Assembly (NCBI GenBank): GCA_024529925.1 | Contig: JAFEUB010001064.1 | Coordinates: 666,001 to 730,000 of the forward strand | Source: Ophthalmolycus amberensis | Taxonomy: Eukaryota > Chordata > Actinopteri > Perciformes > Zoarcidae | Direction of reading: 5' to 3' | Length of the DNA: 64,000 bases | Notes under the pieces: model-generated | What the model saw: only the letters and a program-made list of their open reading frames with translations | Told to the model about the DNA's origin: nothing | Database searches by the model: none | Shown: positions 55,753 through 64,000 of the stretch, in pieces | How the letters are laid out: each line of letters begins with the position of its first letter | How positions within the stretch are numbered: position 1 is the stretch's first letter | Made by a program: the position numbers and the translations under genes

Positions 55753-55977
55753 TTGCATCTGCTGAGCTGAAATGACAACTGACAGCAGCAGAGAGGAGAA
55801 CACTATTTAAAGTTTGACAGCAACGATATGATTGGCTTGAGGAACCGGTGTGCAGAATCTGGTTGGTTACTTAAAAGTGCACGCCCCCAATCAGCTGACA
55901 GAGTAATTACAAGGAGAGGAAAGACAGAGATTACTAGTGAGTGTCTTCCTGACTGAACTTGCGCTTGAGCTACATTT
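55753..55977 (-). repeat. Split direct repeat, 225-bp unit, inner copy
   Basis: TTGCATCTGCTGAGCTGAAA to GCGCTTGAGCTACATTT; about three substitutions from 60419-60643. Contains CTATTTAAAG. Confidence 0.9.
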
Positions 55978-56125
55978 CAATCAGGAGAGACTTGTTTCAT
56001 AAGTTAACAATGATTTATTATACAAGCTTCAAATATGCAAAGTGCAAAGTCTTTGGCGATTGGACTCCATCCTGAAGTACCATCACCGAGGGTAGGGATA
56101 CTGAGGTCCAACAGGCCTAATCCCC
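55973..56125 (-). repeat. Split direct repeat, 153-bp unit, inner copy
   Basis: Joined to the 225-bp unit through a shared CATTT and followed by the interior. Confidence 0.9.
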
Positions 56126-56229
56126 AAAAAGACATGTATTTATATGAGTAAATAAATACATACCTTACCTACTGCTGTGGTGAATTTCCTAAGAAAATAG
56201 ACAATTAGTCATGAGCGAAATCTAAGGGT

Positions 56230-57010
56230 AGCACGTGAACAAGTAGCTGTTAGACCAGAGGTAAGAGGACCGGTTGAGTCAAAGCAAAGGATAGAGGAAT
56301 GTCACGATGGACTGCAGACTAGGATACGGGGGTCTGGAAGACCGCAGCGACAGGATAGTGCGGGTCTAGATAGCCCATAGTGGAGTATGACAGGATTTCA
56401 ACAGATCCCGAAACATATGGCGGGGTCGGCCCTGCGGAGGGTCCGAGCGCAGGACTGGATAGGTGAGGGTCAAGCTAGACCGCAGACAAGGACAGGTTGG
56501 GTCCTATTTAGACCGCAGCGTAGGATAGTAATGGGTCACGTTTAGACCGCAGAGCAGAATAGGGGGGTTCAAGAGAGAACGTAGAACAGCACGGTTGGGG
56601 GTCTTACGGCCCCCACATGCTTGGGGTCTGACTGCCTCAGCACAACCAGACCGGGTGAGCTCACCCGGGAAACCAGAACGTATGTCATACTTTGACAGGT
56701 CTCGCATCACTCGGACCGCGAAACAGAAATTATGTCATATCTGACTGCGAAATTAGAAATTTGTCAACTCTGGACGGGTCTCTTATCATACGGACCAGGA
56801 AATTAGAAACGGGGCACCTCAGACCCACCTTTTCTTTTAGGAAAGTAAAACGGTCCCGTCGGACCAGGAAACAGACACGTTAAGCCAGGTCACGGTCACC
56901 TAGGAAACACAGACACGTTAAACCAGGTCACGTTCACCTAGGAAAACAGTCACGATAAGCCAGGTCACGTGAGACCAGGAGATTGGGAAACAGTGTTAGA
57001 CCAATCAGAT
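56230..57010. repeat. Motif-rich noncoding block in the Ngaro-like element
   Basis: Many imperfect repeats of AGACCGCAG/GACTGCAGAC (56310-56560), then ACCAGGAAA and CCAGGTCACG-TTCACCTAGG (56790-56990). No open frame is long enough to code. It lies between the recombinase box and the inner repeats. Confidence 0.7.
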
Positions 57011-57259
57011 GGAGAAAACGGTCGAGTCACACCAGAGGAATAGAGCAAGATAAACGCAGAGCACAGTAATATACAGTGCTGATAGGATATCCATTTGCAC
57101 AATATCAAGTGAACCATACCTTAGTGTTACTATAAGGAACATTTCAAGAAGGGTATAATGCTATCCCCTGCTATGAACCAATACCAAAAATGTGACCTAC
57201 CAACGATACACCAATCGATGTAAACATGTCACCACCACCAGTTATATGCATTCCTTACC

Positions 57260-57460
57260 GGATTTTAAGGCTTCCATGATCTCTGATTATCGAGGACGGT
57301 GTTGAGATCGGGGAGAATGTAAGATGTGAAGGTAGAGGATGACCAACGTCCCAATTGTTGTAGGGTAGTAGCAGAGATGCCTTAGTTAGCTGCCGAAGTA
57401 GCAGCCCCTATTCTAAAAGAGTGCCCCGAGTATAGCTGGAGTAAGAATAGTAGAGTCTAT
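57260..57460 (-). pseudogene. Tyrosine recombinase C-terminal catalytic box with a stop
   Basis: Minus-strand reading gives YSGHSFRIGAATSAAN, a TAA stop (57382-57384), then GISATTLQQLGRWSSST and FTSYILPDLNTV. The HSFR (H-x-x-R), GRW and catalytic Tyr (57319-57321) positions match the recombinases of DIRS/Ngaro retroelements. Only the stop and uncertain upstream sequence prevent reading. Confidence 0.8.
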
Positions 57461-60047
57461 CCAAGCCACCACTACAGTGCAAGCACCTCCGCATTTGGAG
57501 TGTTTAGGCCATGACTTACCAGCCAAGTCACGTACCCATTAGACCAGAATAGTGTGCGTCCAACAGACTTTCGTGCAATGGCCTTATACCGTGATGCGCG
57601 AAGATCCACTTGACCAACAGCATGCGAGAGGTAGCTCTAGAGATAACACATTTTGCATGAATGAGATAATGCTATTAGACAACTTGCATGACGAGCCACA
57701 ATGCCAGAAACAATGTCAACATGACGCATGAATTATGCATAACTTACCGTACACATTGTTAAGGCTTTAAAGAGCTTGAGTTACCCTTTGTGTCTAGCAA
57801 ACCACTGGCCTTGACAGAATCCCCCAAAACCCACGGATGGTCTGCATCCATGTCGACGTTGTAGTGAATCAGCGAAACTCACCAGCTTGTTACACCATTC
57901 AAGTGATCGCACAGCGACCTGACACGCAGGTCAGCGCGGCACCCAACATCAAGGTAGATTGTGCATCTTAGGCCAAGGAAGATGCCATGTCCAATGGGCA
58001 GGAGAGGAAAAGCGCGTCCCTAGGGGATGAGCCTGAATGGAGCTGATCTACTTTATGTATAAATGTCCAAGTATGGTTTTGCCACTTAACCGTCCCCGTC
58101 AGGAGTCACAATAGCGCCGTTGTGGCAGATTACTGGCTGCAGAGCCCCTGGTCCTGGAGCGGTGAGGAATAACAGCCCTACTCCATTGCTCTTCTGCGCA
58201 CATGAACTCCTCTCTGCCAGTGCTGCCCATTTAAAGATTTGGTCTTTTACTTCCGCTGACCATGCCCCACACTTCAACAGGCAAGCATTCTCGTTACATT
58301 ACTGATGTTACTGACTGTCACACCTCACCATTGGTAGCCGCTCTTTACTATGTTATCATAAATACCTTTAAATCCCATCCTACCTCGTGTCCTTCCGTAT
58401 TTGTCCTAGCTTGGGAGCCGGGTTACGACATTACACATGGCCGCCTCCCAAACACAGAATGTGGACATTTATAACTCAGCCTTAACCAATATGGACAGAC
58501 TCTTAAAAGTTCATTCCTCCCATGCAGTTTAACCCAGTGTGTTTCATATGTCCAGAGACCATTATGATTATTCCAAGCAGCCAGGTGAAGCGCCACTAAG
58601 CAAAATATTTTGAGCAACCTCACCCGCTCAATCCAAAATAGAGGCACCGATATGAGCTACGAGCCCAATAATCAGAATCCTATCACATGATTTCACTGCC
58701 CAACTATGATGTACCAAGAGGAATAGAGCTGAACCAAATGTTTAATAACAAATAATGTTGCTGCACACAATCCTCTTTAACGTACGATGTAATACTTCCA
58801 TTTACATCGCTTCACCCTGACTGTACTGAATTTAAAGCTGCATGACGATACAGTTGCCTTAATTTACTAAAATTAGGTACTTTATCTTTTTAAGATGACA
58901 GTTCTTAAAAGCTTATGTTATGTAATTTAATCTATGAATGCATCCCTTACTTTACCTGACATATTCCTTCAACTTCTTGATTTAATAATCAGCTGTTGAC
59001 TACGAACCACCCCACGTTGATACAACTGTTAGGCTACTTCAATTTATATGGGACTAAATCATCCCGCACGTTAGACCGACCGTGATGTTCCGGACCTTTG
59101 CATGAGGAACCTCTCTCAAACTGGGCTTGTTGAAGTTCATTTGAACACCCTGCTCTATGCGTTGTCATTCTCTGAAACACCAGAGGCGTACCAACACCAT
59201 GGGCTGTGAAGAATAACAGAGGCGTGTTACTCATAGAACGTTGGCATAGCTGACACAAGCCATGACCTACCTCCACAATGCCGCGGAGGGATTGTAGTCA
59301 TCTGTACCCTCATATTCATAAACTACTGATCGCCTTAGCCAAGCCCTGTTAGGGAAAAGTAAAGTATTAAACGTACCATAAAGAAACAAAGGTTAAATAT
59401 CCTGTAAACTACTGGATTTGGCTGCCAAACATTTACTCAAAATGCAAACCCTGCTGTTCTGAAGCCTCTCAAAATAATTGGCCCATCTCCTATAATCCCC
59501 AGACATTTCAATAGTGTTTTATCAGTGCACTATTTGTGATATACAATTGATCATGAGAACCGCCCGTGCCAGATTGAATTCGGAGGTGCATGACCGAACC
59601 GTGATCACTTGCGGGCCTACCCGCATCGCGGGCCTACCCGCATCACGCGCCTGCCGTGATTACTTGCCGCGAGTACCCATCGCGCCCATCACTACGAAGA
59701 GGATAAACTCACTGCTAACTAACTGCTGCTTAGTTATGTTTATTTCGGCTCATAATGATTTGTAGTCTCATGAATGCGCTCCACTTCCACTACTGGGACA
59801 GGCGCTTTCATACTAATTAAATGCGAGCGATGCTCCGGAGCTCCAGACGTGTGTCAGCCCCATGACTTCCTCATTTGTCGGAAAATGACTAGGAGCGGAA
59901 ACAAAGTCTCCGTTTCAACAGCGAGGAGCCTGAACTGTCCCGTGGAGCTGATTTACCATGGCGGCTGGTGGCGCCGATGTTAACAGTATAACAGAAGCTG
60001 CATCGTTTACCAGAGATTGAAGACCAGTATCGATGGAGTGGATGGAG
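57461..60047 (-). other. Interior of the Ngaro-like element without recognisable RT
   Basis: I looked for xDD-type RT motifs and RNase H signatures on the minus strand and saw none. Short frames (58086-58277, 58423-58647, 59034-59276, 59915-60214) have no recognisable domain. A small tandem repeat (CGGGCCTACCCGCATC, about 59613-59648) is present. Confidence 0.45.
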
Positions 60048-60383
60048 CTACCCGGTGGAAATGACGGCTTTGTCTGCATTGGAGGCCCGGAGTGCTGGTG
60101 GAGAGAGTACGGGACGCCGCCTGCGGAGCTCGGATGAGCCCAGCGATGGATCAACTGATCGCGAGTAACTGTTAGACTTACTAGGATACCACCGCAAACT
60201 ACTAGCTGAGCCAAGAGGGCATTCTTGCTCGTCTGAGGGGAGCCGCTGCGCCGCGCTGGGCGAGTGCTCCTGCGCCAGCCACCTGGTGAGCGGAATGCCG
60301 GCTCCGGCTAAACACGATGTTGAGACCCGACTCTTCCTGAAACGATCAAAGTCGGAATCCGTCATTGTCTCAGTTACCCACAA
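60048..60383 (-). CDS. ORF1-like segment of the Ngaro-like element
   Basis: A 111-codon frame starting MWVTETMTDSDFDRFRKSRV, rich in Ser, Arg and Pro, just inside the 5' (right) repeat. The position fits a gag-like ORF1, but there is no diagnostic motif. It may be a broken piece of a longer frame. Confidence 0.4.
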   Translation of the reverse strand: MWVTETMTDSDFDRFRKSRVSTSCLAGAGIPLTRWLAQEHSPSAAQRLPSDEQECPLGSASSLRWYPSKSNSYSRSVDPSLGSSELRRRRPVLSPPALRASNADKAVISTG

Positions 60384-60418
60384 CTAGTTGTTTAAAATGT
60401 AAGGGAAATAGTATCGCT

Positions 60419-60643
60419 TTGCATCTGCTTAGCTGAAATGACAACTGACAGCAGCAGAGAGGAGAACACTATTTAAAGTTTGACAGCAACGATATGATTG
60501 GCTTGAGGAACCGGTGTGCAGAATCTGGTTAGTTACTTAAAAGTGCACGCCCCCAATCAGCTGATAGAGTAATTACAAGGAGAGGAAAGACAGAGATTAC
60601 TAGTGAGTGTCTTCCTGACTGAACTTGCGCTTGAGCTACATTT
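60419..60643 (-). repeat. Split direct repeat, 225-bp unit, far copy (5' end on minus strand)
   Basis: Same length as 55753-55977 with no gaps; marks the right boundary at CATTT before GGGTAG. Confidence 0.9.
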
Positions 60644-61149
60644 GGGTAGATTTAGAAAAATAACTGGTTGACGTTAACTTCACTGTCAACGGAACTGACA
60701 ACACTAATGAGTCACGTGGCTAACAACTGACGTGATGTAACTCATGAGTCAGGTGACAGGTTCGTCTAATGTTTCCCATGGGACACAAGTATCGTGGTTT
60801 CCTGGGTGAAAATCCTGTGTTTGTCCCATCCACCACCCCTGCTGCCCGCTTTAAGCAGACTATCACACACTTTATCATACGTTACGTACTCTTACCAACC
60901 AGTAATGCTGCAGAACAGTGACGTAGCGGTGAGGTTCGTGGCTGGTGAGGCACTGACTCTTTCAGAGTCAGATTTACAAATATATGAACCCAATAGAGCA
61001 GCTTAAATCACCATTCAATTGGCAGCCTGCACATTGACTACTGGTTGTTTTTCATATTTATAACAAGCAAGAACGTTAAATTCATAGCGGCTCAGAGAAA
61101 GAGCGCATTTCCTCTGCACCCTCCGTGTGCTTTTAATTTGCCATCGCAA
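60644..61149. other. Unassigned sequence between the Ngaro-like element and the hAT remnant
   Basis: No gene or repeat end identified; it may include the 3' flank of the hAT element. Confidence 0.4.
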
Positions 61150-62470
61150 TTCCACAATTCATACTCATTCAATACAAATAAAAAAAGCTGAGAAGCTGTC
61201 CAGGGCATTTACATTCATCCCTCACTATTTGTGAGTTATACAGTCCGATGAGATCAGCCTTTAGTCTAACAAAGTCAAAGAACCTGACATATTTTGACAG
61301 GCTCTGCAGTTTGGTGTTATCAAAATGTTGTGACATTTTGTACAATCGACCAAACCAAGGAAAGCTAGCTCACCAAAATGTTCGAACCTAGCTTTCAGTT
61401 GAACACTGATCAAATTGCTCATAGAAACTGTTAAACTCCTGTCTCTGGCGTTACACAAATCCAGCAATCCAACAAAATCCAATGTCCAATACTTTGTTGT
61501 GCATCGGTTTCTCTGAAAATGTCCTCATATGCCATAATGAAAAAGCATGTTGATGCTTTTGACAGCCACCGCTCATATCCAGCGGCCACCATTAGGGTGT
61601 CATTATCCCAACTATCTGGATTTTCGCTCATCATACGGAATACGGCACGCAGATCAGATTGGTACATGCTTATTGTCTGCAACAGTCTTGAATTTGAGCT
61701 CCATCTCGTGGGTGCTGCTCTTGGTAAACGTCGCTTCACAACATCATCCAATAAGTGGGTGCGCTTCGTGGACTTACTGAAAAATGACGTTAGTCCCACA
61801 ACTGTTTTAAAAAAGGTTATACACTCAGGTACGCATTTTGCTGAATGCAAGAGCACCAGGTTCAATTTGTGTGCGTAACAGTGAGTAAACATGGCCTCCA
61901 GCACCTTTTCTTTAATCCTAGCATGCACCCCATTAAGCTCTGATGACATCACAGCTGCTCCGTCATAACTCTGAGCTACCAGCTTTTCGACACACTTGTA
62001 TTTCTCCAACACTCCCAAGACATACTCAGCTACAGCAGGGTCTCGTCTGTCATCACTCACATCATCAAATCCCCAAAACGACCTCCCTCACTATCCACTT
62101 AACGCAAAATGACAGAGATCTGGGCTTTGTTTGTGACATCCGTTGTCTCGTCTACTTCTACAGCAACAAATAAGGCTGCATTAATCTCCTTTTTGATATA
62201 ATTTCTAATCACCTCACCGACTGCTTCAATTAAATTGTTCTGTATTCTGTTTGACAAGCCAGAAAACACAGTGGATGTCTCCAAATGTCTAGCTAATCTT
62301 TCATCTTTCTCAGCAAAAGCATGCAATAGTTCTACATAGTTGCCACGATTAGAAGAGCTTGAACTCTCATCGTTACAATGAAATGCCAGTTCCTGTTTGG
62401 CTAGGAAGCAGGTTGCATTAATGAGGTCTTTTAAATCTCTCGTTTTCCTTTACCTTAGCATTGTGGATGC
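61150..62470 (-). pseudogene. hAT-type transposase remnant (ZMYM1-like)
   Basis: Minus strand. From the right: ATCFLAKQELAFHCNDESSS near 62420, then HAFAEKDERLARHLETS and VAVEVDETTDVTNKAQIS (62326-62099). After a frame break comes LVAQSYDGAAVMSSELNGVH near 61970, THCYAHKLNLVLL near 61885 and RRLPRAAPTRWSSNSRLLQT near 61740. The left part (61200-61300) reads FFDFVRLKADLIGLYNSQIV. This order (DUF4371-like then hAT catalytic region) is that of hAT/ZMYM1-like transposases. At least two frame breaks. Terminal repeats were not identified. Confidence 0.7.
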
Positions 62471-62524
62471 TAATATTAAGTCTCTGCTGTTCGTCCGAAG
62501 CCAAATCTATTCTTGAGGTTCCAT

Positions 62525-63470
62525 GAGGTCCTTGTACACCAACAGCTGCACCTTCAGTCACCAGTCCGTCAAGCTCCTGAAGTTCGCGGATGACACCACC
62601 CTCATTGGACTCATCTCTGGTGGGGATGAGTCCGCCTACAGGTGGGAGACTGACCATCTGGTGACCTTGTGCGGTCTGAACAACCTAGAGCTCAATGCTC
62701 TAAAGACAGTGGAGATGGTTGTGGATTTCAGGAAGAACGTAGCCCCACCAGCCCCTATCGCCCTGTGTGGCTCCCCCGTCGACGTGGTAGAGTCCTTCCT
62801 CTTCCTGGCCTCCATCATATCCCAGGACCTCAAGTGGGAGCTCAACATCAGCTCCATCACCAAGAAGGCTCAGCAGAGGATGTACTTCCTGAGGCAGCTG
62901 AAGAAATTCAACCTGCCAAAGACAATGATGGTGCATTTCTACAGAGCCATCATTGAGTCCATCCTCTGCTCCTCCATCACGGTCTGGCACGCTGCAGCCA
63001 CCGCCAAGGACAAGGGCAGGCTGCAGCGCATCATTCGCTCTGCCGAGAGGGTGATTGGCTTGCAATCTGCCGTCCCTCCAGGACTTGTTCACTTTAAGAA
63101 CCCTGAGGCGAGCAAGAAGGATTGTAGCCGACCCCTCTCACCCTGGACAAAAACAGTTTGTGCCCCTTCCATCTGGTAGGAGGCTGAGGTCCATCAGGAC
63201 CAAGACCTCACGACACATGAACAGTTTCTTCCCGTCGGCAGTCGGGCTCATTAACAGAGCCCGGGACCCCCACTGAATCCCCAGGACAAATTCCCACCGG
63301 TCACTCCCCCGCACATCCCTTCTATTACACTCAACACTTTCACACTACACTTACATCTCACTGGTCTATAGTCCATATATTTAAAATATAAAATATTAAT
63401 ATTTATCTTATCATTATTTGTTTTTTATTTTTCATGACAGGTGACGATCTGCCTCCAGTAATAAAGCAAT
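62525..63470 (+). pseudogene. Rex1-type LINE fragment, RT palm to 3' tail
   Basis: Starts at the RT palm with KLLKFADDTTLIGLISGGDE near 62575. It continues with ALKTVEMVVDFRK, then ITKKAQQRMYFLRQLKKFNL near 62857 and ESILCSSITVWHA near 62955. A frameshift near 63085 moves it to the C-terminal frame (LPSGRRLRSIRTKTSRHMNS). The 3' tail ends in AATAAAGCAATGAATAAAC. It is 5'-truncated against the hAT remnant. Confidence 0.8.
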
Positions 63471-63508
63471 GAATAAACAATTATATACAACCAAGCTTTG
63501 GGACAAAC

Positions 63509-63930
63509 TGTTACGGGTGTAGTAAGGACCCAGGAGCAGTACGACTAACACCAGGAATAGTTTGACTTGAATTCTTTATTTTCTTCGACACACACGACAG
63601 GAAGAATATTCTCAGGAAAACAGTGACGGGTTCTCGTGGTCAAGGACAGAAGGCTGAGCGAGTTACCAGGGCAGAGGCAAGGCGAGGTAGTCCAAAACAG
63701 GCAGGGTCGGCAACAGGGAATCAGTCCAAGGGTGTATGCGGGGAAAGCATTGCATGAAAGCAGAGAACGATCTGGCAGTGAGTGTGTGTGAGGCAGGGGT
63801 TTAAATAGTGGAGGAGGCAGAGTGAGAGTAATGAGCTGATGAGGTGAGTGTGACTGGCAGGTGCACTGAATGAACTGATTAGGTGAGTGAAAGGTGGAAA
63901 AAACTAGATAGAAGTGGCAGAGCTGTGACA
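63509..63930 (-). repeat. Solo LTR of a sushi-like retrotransposon
   Basis: 422 bp flanked by CAAAC (63504-63508 and 63931-63935). On the minus strand it begins TGTCACAGCTCTG and ends CCCGTAACA. It has a TATA-like TATTTAA (complement of 63801-63807) about 25 nt upstream of GCCAGATCGTTC (complement of 63765-63776), the same arrangement as the sushi LTR at 37533-37850. No internal region is present, so it arose by LTR recombination. Confidence 0.8.
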
Positions 63931-64000
63931 CAAACAGCATGATTCAAATGTGATGTATAAATAATTGAGTGGACGATAGCAGTGTATAAATGAATGGCAA

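Larger units (their letters stand above)
55492..60643 (-). mobile_element. Ngaro-like tyrosine-recombinase retroelement with split direct repeats
   Basis: Two repeats of 153 bp (55492-55644 and 55973-56125) and two of 225 bp (55753-55977 and 60419-60643) are arranged as A, spacer, B, A, interior, B. Read on the minus strand this is the split-direct-repeat layout of Ngaro/PAT-type elements. Copies differ at only 1 of 153 and about 3 of 225 sites, so the insertion is young. The interior (4.3 kb) has an ORF1-like segment near the 5' end and a tyrosine-recombinase C-terminal box at 57290-57440. No RT motif was found in about 1.8 kb where it would be expected. No target duplication is visible, as expected for recombinase insertion. 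Confidence 0.75.

Overview
This is eukaryotic DNA, almost certainly from a ray-finned (teleost) fish. The evidence is two spliced exons of a vertebrate neuronal gene and a mixture of transposon families typical of teleosts: L2, Rex1-type and L1/Tx1-type LINEs, a Gmr1-type and a sushi-type Ty3/gypsy element, a Ngaro-like tyrosine-recombinase retroelement, Tc1, hAT and piggyBac-type DNA elements, and tRNA-derived SINEs. Nothing looks bacterial or viral, and I saw no CRISPR array, rRNA gene or free-standing tRNA gene.

Host gene. Two plus-strand exons (8054-8557 and 24564-24697) have matching splice phases. Together they encode a Thr-rich N-terminal region followed by the start of a CUB domain, which I assign to sez6 (seizure-related 6). 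Most of the window is therefore intron: a 16-kb intron between the two exons, then probably part of the next intron. No further exon was recognised up to 64000.

Layout. 1-2176: L2 LINE. 2341-3620: copy A of a hAT-like element with CAGTGG ends. 4940-6710: broken gag, minus strand. 8054-8557: sez6 exon. 8679-16073: a nest in which a Gmr1-type LTR retrotransposon (9537-15625, identical LTRs) sits inside copy B of the hAT-like element, beside a second hAT-like family. 17906-23105: L1/Tx1-type LINE split by a hAT MITE. 24564-24697: sez6 exon. 25045-25211: 32-bp minisatellite. 25450-26994: dead Tc1 element. 28150-31898: LINE split by another MITE of the same family. 31903-32318: copy C of the CAGTGG element. 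32542-37850: sushi-type chromovirus with a SINE in one LTR. 38912-39991: TTAA-flanked piggyBac-type MITE. 40580-44200: small fragments. 47185-50420: near-complete L2 LINE, minus strand. 51336-55430: SINEs, Rex1 fragment, and a short LINE derivative with a 12-bp target duplication. 55492-60643: Ngaro-like element with split direct repeats. 61150-62470: hAT transposase remnant. 62525-63470: Rex1-type fragment. 63509-63930: solo LTR.

The most informative items are: (i) the Gmr1-type element, whose pol has integrase before reverse transcriptase and whose capsid contains a SCAN-like segment; (ii) the sushi element, whose primer-binding site is a perfect 12-nt complement of its predicted RNA 5' end, a self-priming layout also hinted at in the solo LTR; (iii) the Ngaro-like element, with split direct repeats and a recombinase active-site box but no reverse transcriptase I could find; (iv) SINEs that share a body but carry different LINE-type 3' tails, one matching a LINE in this window. 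Almost all transposon genes are broken by frameshifts or stops. I found no clearly new multi-gene system; the novelty lies in these element structures.
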